From Microbulbifer sp. Q7 (GTDB taxonomy: Bacteria; Pseudomonadota; Gammaproteobacteria; Pseudomonadales; Cellvibrionaceae), in NCBI RefSeq assembly GCF_001639145.1, contig NZ_LROY01000002.1, positions 1,272,501-1,336,500 on the forward strand: 64,000 nt of DNA, read 5' to 3'. Positions 27,107 to 36,263 of this stretch are shown here, piece after piece (the first letter of the stretch is position 1; each line of letters opens with the position of its first letter). Under the pieces are notes generated by a model that had not been told where the DNA came from, did not search any database, and saw only the letters and a program-made list of their open reading frames with translations. Position numbers and translations under genes: made by a program.

Positions 27107-28507
27107 TTAACATTCGATCACGCTGACGGGCAGATCGATGGCGTTTACCGCCAGGCCACCGCGCGCGGTTTCTTTGTATTTGTCCTGCATGTCGCGACCG
27201 GTGTCGCGCATGGTGCGAATGACTTTGTCGAGGGAGATAAAGTGTTCGCCATCACCGCGCAGGGCCATGCGCGCCGCACTGATCGCTTTCACGGAGGCCA
27301 TGGCGTTGCGCTCGATACAGGGCACCTGTACCAGGCCGCCGACCGGATCGCAGGTAAGACCCAGGTTGTGCTCCATGGCTATTTCCGCCGCGTTTTCCAC
27401 CTGTTGCGGGGTGCCGTCCAGCACTTCCGCCAGCCCGGCCGCGGCCATGGAACAGGCGGAGCCTACCTCCCCCTGACAGCCCACTTCCGCACCGCTGATG
27501 GAGGCGTTTTTCTTGAACAGAATGCCCACGGCGGCGGCGGTGAGCAGAAAACGGATAACGTCTTCTTCCGTGGGGTTGCGGGAAAAGCGCATAAAGTAGT
27601 GCAGCACCGCCGGGATAATGCCGGCGGCACCGTTGGTGGGCGCGGTCACGATGCGCCCGCCCGCCGCGTTTTCTTCATTCACCGCCAGCGCATACAGGCT
27701 CACCCAGTCCAGCGCCGACAAAGGGTCAGACAGGCAGGCTTCCGGGCGGCTGCGCAGTTGCTGGTAGAGGTTGGCCGCGCGGCGCTTCACCTTGAGGCCA
27801 CCGGGCAGGATGCCCTCGTTGTGCATACCGTTGGTCACGCAGTCCTGCATCACCTGCCAGATTTTCAGCAGGCCGGCGCGGGTCTCCGCTTCGCTGCGCC
27901 AGGCCGCCTCATTGGCCAGCATTACATCGCTGATCTTGAGATTTTCGCGCTTGCAGATCGCGAGCAGCGCTTCCGCAGTGTCGAACTCGTAAGGCACCAC
28001 CAGCGCCTGCTCCAGGGCATTTTCTGCCTGCGCCTCCGCTTCGGTCACCACAAAGCCACCGCCAATGGAGTAGTACACCTCTTCCGCCAGCACCCGCCCG
28101 CGCGCATCCAGCGCACTAAAGCGCATGCCGTTGGCGTGCAGCGGCAATTCTTCCTCACCGATCAGCAACAGGTCCTGCTGCGGATCAAACGGAATCACCC
28201 GCTCCCCCGCCAGGTTCAGGCTGCAGCACTGCTCGATCGCGGCCACACGTTCATCCACAGTACTGGTATCCACCCATTCCGGTTGCTCACCTTCCAGCCC
28301 CAGCATGACCGCCTTGGTGGTACCGTGGCCGACACCGGTGGCGCCGAGCGAGCCGAACATATGTGCGGTGACGCGTGACGCCTCCGCAAAGCAGCCCTGG
28401 TCCCGCAATAACTGCAGGAACAGGCCCGCCGCCTTCATCGGACCCACGGTGTGGGAGCTGGACGGACCGATACCGATCTTGAACAGGTCAAAAACACTCA
28501 GCGACAT
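27107..28507 (-). CDS. sdaA: L-serine dehydratase (ammonia-lyase), iron-sulfur type
   Basis: 466 residues, a fused-chain type 2 serine dehydratase that turns L-serine into pyruvate and ammonia. The start [27 protein letters not shown] is diagnostic. The cluster cysteines are in [16 protein letters not shown] and [21 protein letters not shown]. The ATG at 28507 lies two bases after the glyA stop (TGATCATG). A longer open frame upstream overlaps glyA and is not conserved. With glyA and gcvTHP it forms a serine/glycine catabolic operon. Confidence 0.96.
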   Translation of the reverse strand: MSLSVFDLFKIGIGPSSSHTVGPMKAAGLFLQLLRDQGCFAEASRVTAHMFGSLGATGVGHGTTKAVMLGLEGEQPEWVDTSTVDERVAAIEQCCSLNLAGERVIPFDPQQDLLLIGEEELPLHANGMRFSALDARGRVLAEEVYYSIGGGFVVTEAEAQAENALEQALVVPYEFDTAEALLAICKRENLKISDVMLANEAAWRSEAETRAGLLKIWQVMQDCVTNGMHNEGILPGGLKVKRRAANLYQQLRSRPEACLSDPLSALDWVSLYALAVNEENAAGGRIVTAPTNGAAGIIPAVLHYFMRFSRNPTEEDVIRFLLTAAAVGILFKKNASISGAEVGCQGEVGSACSMAAAGLAEVLDGTPQQVENAAEIAMEHNLGLTCDPVGGLVQVPCIERNAMASVKAISAARMALRGDGEHFISLDKVIRTMRDTGRDMQDKYKETARGGLAVNAIDLPVSVIEC

Positions 28508-28509
28508 GA

Positions 28510-29823
28510 TCACGCGGCTCCGTGCGACTGGGCCGTGGGATACACCGGAAAGCGTGCACACAGTGCCGACACATTCGCGCGCACGCGCGCCTGCACTTCC
28601 GCCAGCGCCTGCACTTCCGCCAGCGCTTCCGCTTGTGACGGCGCGAGCTGTTCGAGGATGTCGCACATCCAGTCCGCCAGCTGCTCCGCCTCCGCGGTAC
28701 CCATGCCACGCGCGGTAATCGCCGGCGTGCCGATACGCACACCGCTGGTCACAAACGGCGACTGCGGATCATGGGGTACCGTATTTTTGTTGACGGTGAT
28801 ATGCGCCGCGCCCAGCGCTGCGTCTGCGGCCTTGCCGGTTACGCCGCGCTTGCTCAGGTCGATCAGCAACAGATGGTTTTCGGTACCGCCGGAGACGATG
28901 TCGAAACCGCGCCCCATAAATACCGCCGCCATCGCCTTGGCGTTATCGATCACACGCTGCTGGTAGGTCACGAACTCCGGCGCCAGCGCTTCCTTGAACG
29001 CCACCGCTTTGGCGGCAATCACATGCATCAGCGGGCCGCCCTGGATACCGGGGAAAATCAGGGAATTGAATTTTTTGCCCAGCCCCTCCGGGTCGCGGGA
29101 CAGAATCAGGCCGCCGCGGGGACCGCGCAGGGTTTTGTGGGTTGTGGTGGTCACCACATCCGCCACCGGCACCGGGTTGGGATACAGGCCCGCCGCCACC
29201 AGGCCGGCCACGTGCGCCATATCCACGAACAGATAGGCACCCACCTTGTCGGCGATGGCACGGAAGCGGGTCCAGTCCATGATTTGGGAGTAGGCCGAGA
29301 AGCCGGCAACGATCATTTTCGGCTTGTGCGCCAGTGCCAGTCGCTCGACTTCGTCGTAGTCCACTTCGCCGGTCTCGGGGTTGAGGCCGTACTGCACCGC
29401 GTTATACAGGCGGCCGGAAAAATTCGGCTTGGCGCCGTGGGTCAGGTGCCCACCGTGATCCAGGGACAGGCCGAGAAAAGTATCCCCCGGCTGCAGCAGG
29501 GCCATGTACACCGCCGCATTGGCCTGGGAACCGGAGTGCGGCTGCACGTTGGCGTACTCGGCACCAAACAGCTCCCGGGCGCGGTCAATGGCCAACTGCT
29601 CCACCACATCCACATGCTCGCAACCGCCGTAGTAGCGCTTGGCCGGATAGCCCTCGGCATACTTGTTGGTGAGTACCGAGCCCTGGGCGGCCATAACCGC
29701 CTGACTGGTGTAGTTCTCTGACGCAATCAGCTCAATGTGTGCTTCCTGACGCGCGCGCTCGGCCTGGATTGCGGCATACACGTCACCATCGACGTGTTTG
29801 AGGTAGGTCTCTATCGGGTCCAT
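28510..29823 (-). CDS. glyA: Serine hydroxymethyltransferase
   Basis: 437 residues. It interconverts serine and glycine using tetrahydrofolate. PLP binds K230 in [40 protein letters not shown] and the SGSQAN motif are intact. It is about 20 residues longer than the usual 417. Part of the excess is a tail with ALAEVQ repeated twice, caused by an 18-base tandem duplication at 28590-28625. First gene of the serine/glycine operon, divergent from a LysR regulator. A second housekeeping copy may exist elsewhere. Confidence 0.97.
   Translation of the reverse strand: MDPIETYLKHVDGDVYAAIQAERARQEAHIELIASENYTSQAVMAAQGSVLTNKYAEGYPAKRYYGGCEHVDVVEQLAIDRARELFGAEYANVQPHSGSQANAAVYMALLQPGDTFLGLSLDHGGHLTHGAKPNFSGRLYNAVQYGLNPETGEVDYDEVERLALAHKPKMIVAGFSAYSQIMDWTRFRAIADKVGAYLFVDMAHVAGLVAAGLYPNPVPVADVVTTTTHKTLRGPRGGLILSRDPEGLGKKFNSLIFPGIQGGPLMHVIAAKAVAFKEALAPEFVTYQQRVIDNAKAMAAVFMGRGFDIVSGGTENHLLLIDLSKRGVTGKAADAALGAAHITVNKNTVPHDPQSPFVTSGVRIGTPAITARGMGTAEAEQLADWMCDILEQLAPSQAEALAEVQALAEVQARVRANVSALCARFPVYPTAQSHGAA
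28590..28625. repeat. 18-base tandem duplication inside glyA
   Basis: CCTGCACTTCCGCCAGCG occurs twice head to tail, encoding the repeated ALAEVQ near the GlyA C-terminus on the minus strand. A partial third copy (CTTCCGC) follows. Confidence 0.9.
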
Positions 29824-29903
29824 GGACTGCTCCTGATTCTTATCTATTGAGGGATGCTAGCCGCGGGGATAGAATCTGTTAAATTTATACTTCTGATCCT
29901 CCT

Positions 29904-29918
29904 ATAAGATTTTCTTAT
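29904..29918. promoter_or_regulatory. Candidate LysR-type operator overlapping a start codon
   Basis: ATAAGATTTTCTTAT has perfect 6-base arms around TTT and has the shape of a LysR-type (T-N11-A) binding site. Its right arm includes the first bases of the LysR gene start codon. It lies 81-95 bases before glyA on the other strand, so one bound regulator could affect both directions. Confidence 0.5.
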
Positions 29919-30786
29919 GCAGCTTTCTCACAAGAACCTCCCCACCGAATGGCTGCGCACGCTGGTCACCGTGGTCGACAACGGGGGATTCAGTCAGGCC
30001 GGGGAACTGCTCGCGCGCACGCAGCCCGCAATCAGTCGGCAGATCAAGGAATTGGAAGAACGGCTGGGCAGGCAACTGCTGTTGCGCTCGGGCCGCACCC
30101 TCAACCTGACGGAGAGCGGCCTGCGGGTGTACGACCAGGCAAAGAAAATCCTCGCCCTCAACGACGAGCTGGTGTTCGAGTTCAGCGGCGCCTCGGTAAC
30201 CGGCAAGCTGCACCTGGGTATTCCCAGTGAATTCGCCTCGGTACTGCTACCCCGCATCATCGGCCAGTTTTCCCAGAGCTACCCGGAGGTCTCGCTGGAA
30301 GTCACCAGTGATCTCAGCCGCAACCTGCTGGCCAAGGGGCAACGGGACCGCTTTGACCTGATACTGGCACTGCAGGAAAAACCCGACAGCGCGGAAGGCC
30401 AGCTGGTGATCCGCGACGACCTGGTGTGGGTGGCCAGCCACAAGCATTCCGCACACCTGCTGAAGCCGCTGCCACTGGTGCTGGCACCGGATGGCTGTAT
30501 GTACCGCAAGCGCGCGGAAGCGGTGCTGCAATCGGCGGGTATCGCCTCGCGCAACGTGTTTACCATTCCCGACCTGAACGGCATCCAGTCGGCGCTGGAA
30601 GCCGGGCTCGGCATCACCGCCCTCACCCGCAGCACCGTCCCGGAATCCCTGCGGGTACTGCGCCCTTCCCGCAGCCTGCCCAAGCTGGGGGAAATCGGCA
30701 TCGGCCTGCATTTCAAGCACCGCCGCCCGAGTGAAGCCGCTTTGCGTCTTGCCGAGCACTTGCAGAGCGGCCTCAGCCTGAGCTAG
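29917..30786 (+). CDS. LysR family transcriptional regulator
   Basis: 289 residues. The winged helix-turn-helix occupies about residues 8-66 (WLRTLVTVVDNGGFSQAGELLARTQPAISRQIKELEERLGRQLLLR). The type 2 periplasmic-binding-like effector domain starts at about residue 93 (GKLHLGIPSEFASVLLPRII). It is divergent from the glyA-sdaA-gcvTHP operon with 93 bases between them, so it probably controls that operon, perhaps sensing serine or glycine. It is not clearly GcvA. A palindrome overlaps its start codon, which suggests autoregulation. There is no good ribosome site. Confidence 0.92.
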   Translation: MQLSHKNLPTEWLRTLVTVVDNGGFSQAGELLARTQPAISRQIKELEERLGRQLLLRSGRTLNLTESGLRVYDQAKKILALNDELVFEFSGASVTGKLHLGIPSEFASVLLPRIIGQFSQSYPEVSLEVTSDLSRNLLAKGQRDRFDLILALQEKPDSAEGQLVIRDDLVWVASHKHSAHLLKPLPLVLAPDGCMYRKRAEAVLQSAGIASRNVFTIPDLNGIQSALEAGLGITALTRSTVPESLRVLRPSRSLPKLGEIGIGLHFKHRRPSEAALRLAEHLQSGLSLS

Positions 30787-30837
30787 AACAATAGCTTCTG
30801 CGACTTTCCCAAACCTTTTTACCGGCACCCCACTCCG

Positions 30838-31620
30838 ATGACACCCGAGCTGCTCTTCGAAGATGACCACCTGATAGCCGCCTACAAGCCCGAAGGCTGG
30901 CTGGTGCACCGCTCCGATATCGACAAGTACGAAGACCGCATTCTCCTGCAGTACCTGCGCGACCTTGTCGGCGCGCATCTGTACCCGGTGCACCGGCTCG
31001 ACAAGCCCACCTCCGGCGTGATCGTTTTCGGCAAGAGCGGCGCGGCCGCGGCCAAATTACAGACGCAGCTCGACAGTGACAGCGCCATTAAACAGTACCT
31101 GGCGGTGTGCCGGGGCTACTGCCCCGAGCAGGGCATCATCGACCACCCACTGCCCCCCGTCGCCGACTTCAAGCACCAGCGCAAACGGCCCAAAAGCGAC
31201 CTGCCCAAACAGAGCGCTATCACCCTCTACCGGCGCATCGCCACCGTCGAGCTACCCTACCCGGTGGACCGCTACCCCAGCAGCCGCTACTCACTGGTGG
31301 AAGTCGAACTGAAAACCGGCCGCCGACACCAGATCCGCCGCCACTTCAAACACCTGTCGCACCCGCTGATTGGCTGCCCCAAATACGGCAAGTCCACCCA
31401 CAATCACTTCTTCGCAGAACAACTGCACTGTGCAAGACTACTGCTGCATGCCTACCGGCTGTGTTTACGTCACCCGGAAACCGGTGAGGAAATGACCTTC
31501 GTGGCACCGCCCAAGGGATGCTTTAGGTCGCTGCTGAAACAGTTTGGCTGGCGCTTGCCGGATAGCCCGACCTCACCGGCGGCCGCGCTGGCCGAACATA
31601 GCCAGCAACGACGCAATTAG
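30838..31620 (+). CDS. truC: tRNA pseudouridine(65) synthase
   Basis: 260 residues of the RluA/TruC family, which isomerises uridine in RNA. The catalytic aspartate is D55 in VHRLDKPTSGV. GRRHQIRRHFKHLSHPLIGCPKYG is the TruC-like C-terminal motif. The N-terminus ELLFEDDHLIAAYKPEGWLVHRS fits TruC better than RluA/C/D, because no S4 domain is present. It follows the LysR gene by 51 bases on the same strand. Confidence 0.92.
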   Translation: MTPELLFEDDHLIAAYKPEGWLVHRSDIDKYEDRILLQYLRDLVGAHLYPVHRLDKPTSGVIVFGKSGAAAAKLQTQLDSDSAIKQYLAVCRGYCPEQGIIDHPLPPVADFKHQRKRPKSDLPKQSAITLYRRIATVELPYPVDRYPSSRYSLVEVELKTGRRHQIRRHFKHLSHPLIGCPKYGKSTHNHFFAEQLHCARLLLHAYRLCLRHPETGEEMTFVAPPKGCFRSLLKQFGWRLPDSPTSPAAALAEHSQQRRN

Positions 31621-31674
31621 CGGGCACGTTTTCAGCACCGCGCCACCACAGGAATCAGACTCGACCAGACTGCC

Positions 31675-32163
31675 ATGCCAAAGACTCAGCCCACGCCCGA
31701 GCACTACTATCGCTGGTCCTCATTCGACGAGCTTACAACCCGCGAGCTCTACGATATCCTGCGCGCACGGCAGGAAGTGTTTGCGGTGGAACAGGCATGT
31801 GTCTACCAGGACGCAGACGGCAAAGACCAGAACGCCTGGCACCTCACCGGCTGGAGCGGCGCATCCGACAATCCCACCCTGGTCGCCTACCTGCGCGTTG
31901 TAGCGCCAGGAGCAAAATATGCTGAACACTCCATCGGACGGGTGCTGACCTGCCAGAGCGTGCGCGGCACCGGAATCGGTCGGGAATTGATGCGGCTGGG
32001 GATTGAGCACACCCAGCGGGAATTCCCGGGGGCGCCAATACGCATATCGGCGCAGCTCTATTTAAAGCGCTTCTATTCCGCGCTTGGCTTTACACAAACC
32101 TCAGAAATCTACGACGAAGACGGCATTCCGCATATCGAAATGCTGTATACCCCGTCGGACTGA
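31675..32163 (+). CDS. ElaA-like GNAT acetyltransferase
   Basis: 162 residues. The start RWSSFDELTTRELYDILRARQEVFAVEQ-C-YQDADGKD is the ElaA signature. The acetyl-CoA motif A is seen in GRVLTCQSVRGTGIGRELM. The ending has the YSALGFTQTSEIYDEDGIPHIEML block. The substrate is unknown. It directly precedes the SRAP gene, so the two may be co-transcribed. Confidence 0.9.
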   Translation: MPKTQPTPEHYYRWSSFDELTTRELYDILRARQEVFAVEQACVYQDADGKDQNAWHLTGWSGASDNPTLVAYLRVVAPGAKYAEHSIGRVLTCQSVRGTGIGRELMRLGIEHTQREFPGAPIRISAQLYLKRFYSALGFTQTSEIYDEDGIPHIEMLYTPSD

Positions 32164-32184
32164 GTGCAAAAACAAGGTAAGGGT

Positions 32185-32832
32185 ATGTGCAGCCTCTTTG
32201 ACGTAGACGACGATGCAGGCCTCGAGCGGTTCATCGAAGACCACGGCATTCACCATCCACAACGCCTGTTATTTGGCCGCCGACGACGCCCCACCACAAA
32301 CGTCAGTATCGTCACCGGCCGCCACGGGCACTCGACGATTGAAAATGCGATCTGGCACCTTTATCTGCAGCGCGAAGGCGATCGCTGGAAGCCTCACAAA
32401 AAGTACTGGTCCATCAACAGCAACTGGAAAAAACTGGGCCAGCGCCCGGAATACCGGAAATCCCGCTGCCTAATCCCCGCCACCGCCTGGGTGGAAAGCC
32501 AAAACGGGAAAAATCCCGTGGAATTCAGCTTTGGCGATCACCAGCCATTCTTCTTCTGCGGACTGTATAAAAGCTGGGGAGAGACCTTGAGCTGCAGCAT
32601 CATTACCCTGGATGCGCACCCGGATACAGCGCAATACCATGAAAAGAGCTTTCCCATGATCGCGCCGGATAACCGTGAATTTATTACGCGCTGGCTTGGC
32701 CCGGATGAAAATACCCTGCCGTTTGAGCCCTACTTGCGCGCGGATAAAACCATCACTGGAGCGCCGCTCATTGCGCAGCCGGTGGCCAGAGCCACCGCCA
32801 TGGAATACGTGGGAGCACGGCAGGAAGTGTAA
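32185..32832 (+). CDS. SOS response-associated peptidase (SRAP, YedK/HMCES)
   Basis: 216 residues. SRAP proteins shield abasic sites in single-stranded DNA by forming a thiazolidine bond through an N-terminal cysteine. I choose the ATG at 32185, which gives MCSLF with Cys2 at the required position; the frame is open seven codons further upstream. The active-site blocks are present: KSRCLIPATAWVES-NGKNPVEF (glutamate) and QYHEKSFPMIAP (histidine). The motif after Cys2 is SLF instead of the common GR. No LexA box was seen upstream. Confidence 0.88.
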   Translation: MCSLFDVDDDAGLERFIEDHGIHHPQRLLFGRRRRPTTNVSIVTGRHGHSTIENAIWHLYLQREGDRWKPHKKYWSINSNWKKLGQRPEYRKSRCLIPATAWVESQNGKNPVEFSFGDHQPFFFCGLYKSWGETLSCSIITLDAHPDTAQYHEKSFPMIAPDNREFITRWLGPDENTLPFEPYLRADKTITGAPLIAQPVARATAMEYVGARQEV

Positions 32833-32917
32833 AAAGATGGGCTGATGAAAAATTCAGCTGCAGGGAACCGGGCAGGAGTGTCATTACCGAACGATAACTA
32901 AAGAGAACTCACGATAG

Positions 32918-33232
32918 CTATCCATAAAACACTGCCAGCCAGATCGTCGTCTCACCGGGGCTCGTCCAGATAACCCGATGGCGCTGGTGCGCGGGAATGT
33001 TGACGAAATCCCCGGCTTCCAGCAATCGCTCCTCACCACCTTCAAACAGCAACCGCCCCGCCCCTTGCAGCACCACCACCCACTCGTTTTCGTCCTGGTC
33101 GTACCACTCGCCTTCAGGGGTGGTGTGGCCGTGTGAAACGATACGTTCAATTCGCACACCGTCGCGAGACAACAAATCAATGAATTGTTCCTGCTGAGCA
33201 GCTTCAGGGAGTTTGGAAAAAATATTGTCCAT
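32918..33232 (-). CDS. Single-domain cupin protein
   Basis: About 104 residues. Cupin motif 1 is HGHTTPEGEWYDQDENEWVVVLQG (two histidines and a glutamate as metal ligands), and motif 2 is EAGDFVNIPAHQRHRVIW. It resembles the small YlbA/phosphoribosylaminoimidazole-linked cupins of unknown function. The start is uncertain: ATG 33232 is used here, but GTG codons at 33241 (AAAGAG five bases upstream) or 33247 are possible. It lies downstream of kynureninase on the same strand, 51-66 bases away. Confidence 0.85.
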   Translation of the reverse strand: MDNIFSKLPEAAQQEQFIDLLSRDGVRIERIVSHGHTTPEGEWYDQDENEWVVVLQGAGRLLFEGGEERLLEAGDFVNIPAHQRHRVIWTSPGETTIWLAVFYG

Positions 33233-33298
33233 TGATGACACGCTCACTCTTTAAGATTCAGCGTTCGAGAATGCAAATCCAGAAAAATCGGCAACCTG

Positions 33299-34597
33299 TC
33301 AGGTGACCTTTTTGCGGACATTGAACTCAGGGAGCGCGTACAACTTCTTCTCCATGATGGCTGCAAAGCGCTCAAGTGCCTTATCCAGGCCGCAAAAGCT
33401 CAGGTAGAGCGGAGAAAAACCGAAGCGGAGGATGTTGGGCGCACGGAAGTCGGCAATCACCCCCTCGGCAATGAGGCACTGGCAAATGGCGAACGCCTGC
33501 GGATGTACATAAGCCAGCTGCGCTCCCCGCTCGATATGCGCCAACGGCGTAGCCAGCTCAAGTGACTGCAACGATGGTAACTCCATCATCCGCGCAGCGA
33601 AGTAGTCCGCCAGATTCAGTGCTTTTTGCTTCACCTGCCTGATATCAACATCGCGGTAGACATCCAGTGCGGCATCCAGCACGCTCATCGAGAGGATCGG
33701 TGGGGTACCCGCCAGGAACTGCCGGATATCTCCTGCCGGGGTGTACTCTGGTGAGAATTCAAACGGGGATTGGTGGCCCATCCAACCCGCCACTGGCTGC
33801 CGCAGGGCGGCGTGATGGCGGCGCGCGGCATACACAAACGCGGGCGCACCCGGGCCGCCGTTGAGGTACTTGTAGCCACAGCCAACGGCAAAGTCCACAT
33901 TCCAATGATCCAGTTCCAGTGGCATCACGCCGGTACTGTGGGCCAAATCCCAGATTACCAGCGCGCCATGCGCCTGCGCCGCCCGGGTGAGCCGCGCAAT
34001 ATCGTGGGCGTAGCCACTGCGAAAGTTCACCTGCGTTAGCAGCAGCACCGCCACCTGATCGTCGAGTGCGCCCTCAATCTCCTCCTCGGGCAATACCTCC
34101 AGCTCGCATTGCGTCTCGCCCAACAGCTGCTGCAAGCCCTGCACCACATAAAGATCCGTTGGGAAGTTATCCCGCTGCGAGACTATTTTTCGCCGGCCAG
34201 GATTGAGCCCAAGGGCTGCGGAAAGTACCTTGAACAGATTGATCGACACGGAATCACAGCAGATCACCTGCCCCGGCGCAGCACCCAGCATTGGGGCTAT
34301 TTTATCGCCCACCGTTTGCGGCAGGTCGATCCAGCTGTGCTTATTCCAGCTGCAGATCAGGTCTTCCCCCCACTGCTGGTCCAGCACCGCCTGCGCGCGC
34401 TGCCGGGCAGCCACTGGCATGGGGCCGAGGGAATTGCCATCGAGATAGACGCTCTGTGCAGGCAATAAAAACTCGTCCCGCTTGTGCCGCAGAGGGTCAC
34501 TCCGGTCCAGCGCCTCGGCGTCCGGCAAAAGCGAAGCAGGCCCTGCGGCCAACGAGGGATCTTTTCGGTACTTTGTGAGAACGTCCAACAAACTCAT
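33299..34597 (-). CDS. kynU: Kynureninase
   Basis: 432 residues. A PLP enzyme that cleaves kynurenine to anthranilate and alanine in tryptophan breakdown. Conserved parts are VYLDGNSLGPMP, FPTDLYVVQGL, VNFRSGYAHDI, DLAHSTGVMPL, and the PLP lysine K243 in GCGYKYLNGGPGAPAFVY. The ending GFSPLYLSFCGLDKALE is typical. It is 15 bases downstream of an exported alpha/beta hydrolase that may act as kynurenine formamidase. Tryptophan dioxygenase is not in the window. Confidence 0.96.
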   Translation of the reverse strand: MSLLDVLTKYRKDPSLAAGPASLLPDAEALDRSDPLRHKRDEFLLPAQSVYLDGNSLGPMPVAARQRAQAVLDQQWGEDLICSWNKHSWIDLPQTVGDKIAPMLGAAPGQVICCDSVSINLFKVLSAALGLNPGRRKIVSQRDNFPTDLYVVQGLQQLLGETQCELEVLPEEEIEGALDDQVAVLLLTQVNFRSGYAHDIARLTRAAQAHGALVIWDLAHSTGVMPLELDHWNVDFAVGCGYKYLNGGPGAPAFVYAARRHHAALRQPVAGWMGHQSPFEFSPEYTPAGDIRQFLAGTPPILSMSVLDAALDVYRDVDIRQVKQKALNLADYFAARMMELPSLQSLELATPLAHIERGAQLAYVHPQAFAICQCLIAEGVIADFRAPNILRFGFSPLYLSFCGLDKALERFAAIMEKKLYALPEFNVRKKVT

Positions 34598-34612
34598 TCA
34601 TCTACCACTTGG

Positions 34613-35515
34613 TCAGGCATCGTAATTTTGCAGCTGGCTCAGGGTTTCCAGCAGGGTCTGGAACGCCGGCGTACCGGGGTGCACCCAGTCAAAATGGCCG
34701 GCCCCGGGCTCAATTCTGGTAGTGACATTATCCGCTCGTAGGCTTTCGAGCTGTGCGCGGGGCACAATCTGGTCACCGTCGCCCTGTAACAGGATCACCG
34801 GGACATTGATACCCAGCGTTGCAGGGTTGGCGGCCGCATAGGCCGCAGGTGCTTCACCGGGCGCTGCCCCCATAAACAGTGCAGCCGCCTTTTGGCAGCC
34901 ATTGGTCCCACCCGCATAATCCGCAATATCGGTAATGGCCGCCAGCCCCAGCGCAGATACCCTGGGCGCCTGCCCGGCAAACACCTCGCCCCAGGAAGCC
35001 GCCAACAACAGGGCCAGATGCCCACCCGCCGAATGACCGACGAGCACCACTTCATCGTGATTCAAGCCATCGAGCGGAAGTTTGCGGATTGCCTGAACGC
35101 CGCGCTGCAAGTCGTGCAGGCTTTGCGGCCAGCTACTGGCGTTTTCATCGGACCGGCGGTATTCCAGGCTCCATACGGGATAACCCTCCAGGGCCAGGGC
35201 AGTTGCCAGCGCGCGGGTATGGTTAATGTCATAGGCACTCAGCCAGCAACCCCCGTGTACCAATACAACGGTGGGCTTGCCCTTGGGCTCGGGATCGTCA
35301 GGTAGCCAGAGTAAACCGTACTGGTCCGGGTGCTCGCCATAGGGAACCTTGCGGTCATACTCCCGGAATGTGAGCGCCGTTACATCGTTGTAACTGGGGT
35401 TTGGCGCAACCGGCTTGTACCCAGATTCCCGAGGCTCCCCCGAGGCCGTGGCCGCAACCATCAGCAACCCGGACGTCATCCACCCAACCAAAAGCAACTT
35501 AACCAGCGTGTTCAT
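34613..35515 (-). CDS. Exported alpha/beta hydrolase, possible kynurenine formamidase
   Basis: 300 residues with a signal peptide (LLLVGWMTSGLLMVAATASG). The oxyanion-hole motif is HGGCW (87-91), the nucleophile S161 lies in GHSAGG, and the late acid/histidine pair lies in LLQGDGDQIVP and GAGHFDWVHPG. GGAGGAG lies seven bases before the ATG. BD-FAE/kynurenine formamidase-like proteins share the HGG(C/F)W and GHSAGG motifs, and kynU lies 15 bases downstream. A formamidase role is therefore plausible, but a periplasmic location would be unusual. Confidence 0.88.
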   Translation of the reverse strand: MNTLVKLLLVGWMTSGLLMVAATASGEPRESGYKPVAPNPSYNDVTALTFREYDRKVPYGEHPDQYGLLWLPDDPEPKGKPTVVLVHGGCWLSAYDINHTRALATALALEGYPVWSLEYRRSDENASSWPQSLHDLQRGVQAIRKLPLDGLNHDEVVLVGHSAGGHLALLLAASWGEVFAGQAPRVSALGLAAITDIADYAGGTNGCQKAAALFMGAAPGEAPAAYAAANPATLGINVPVILLQGDGDQIVPRAQLESLRADNVTTRIEPGAGHFDWVHPGTPAFQTLLETLSQLQNYDA

Positions 35516-35771
35516 CTTGGCTCCTCCCTACCAAAGATCCTTGGGCACCACCATGCCCAGTTACCCACTCACAGGTCAAGACCTGCGCCCAGCCGCGCCA
35601 GCCGTTGCTCCGAATATCCCCACATGCCATCAAAACGGGCATCCGTAATGGCACTGACAGAGCGCCAATAAGCGGTATGGACAAGCTTCTCGGGCAGTTT
35701 GATACTTATTCAACCGATGGCAAAGGTGCAAAAATGTGTGCACCAATGATACGGCCTAACAGAGAAGGCAG

Positions 35772-36263
35772 ATGACTTACGCACCCTCTTACCAACCCTC
35801 CAAAAGCCCCATCCTGAAACTCTGGAAAAGCTTGGGCGGCAATAGCTTTGGCCGCTGGCTGGTGAGCAAGATCGTCTGCTTCAATGCCCCCTACTTCAGC
35901 TCGATCAAACCGCGCTTCACCCAGATAAAGCCGGGCCTGGTTGAGGTAACACTGAAGAAACGCCGCGCAGTGCAAAACCACATTAAAACCGTACACGCCA
36001 TCGCCATGTGTAACGCCGCAGAGCTGGCGGGAGGCGTGTGCCTGGACGTATCCCTGAACGGAAATTTCCGCTGGATTCCGGTGGGTATGACCGTGCAATA
36101 CCTGAAGATGGCCAAGACCGACCTGCGCGCCGTGTGCAAGGTAGACGACTTTCATTGGGATTCTGCGCAGGATGTGGTGATGCCCGTCAGTGTGTTTGAT
36201 ACCAATGGCGAGGAGGTCTTCCATGCGGACATCACCATGCGGATTTCACCTAAGAAAAAATAG
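35772..36263 (+). CDS. DUF4442 hotdog-fold protein
   Basis: 163 residues. The layout matches DUF4442, a thioesterase-like hotdog family: a helical N-terminus (ILKLWKSLGGNSFGRWLVSKIVCFNAPYF), then KKRRAVQNHIKTVHAIAMCNAAELAGG, then strands VGMTVQYLKMAKTDLRAVC. The central helix with NHIKTVHA is where hotdog thioesterases keep their active site. The substrate is unknown, though acyl-CoA is likely. It is the last normal-composition gene before the A/T-rich island. Confidence 0.85.
   Translation: MTYAPSYQPSKSPILKLWKSLGGNSFGRWLVSKIVCFNAPYFSSIKPRFTQIKPGLVEVTLKKRRAVQNHIKTVHAIAMCNAAELAGGVCLDVSLNGNFRWIPVGMTVQYLKMAKTDLRAVCKVDDFHWDSAQDVVMPVSVFDTNGEEVFHADITMRISPKKK

Noticed and set aside
27074..28378. 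Plus-strand open frame opposite sdaA
   Set aside because: A shadow of sdaA, with no recognisable protein features.
29824..29916. Glycine riboswitch before the glyA-gcv operon
   Set aside because: The gap is only 93 bases and lacks paired G-rich aptamer structure.
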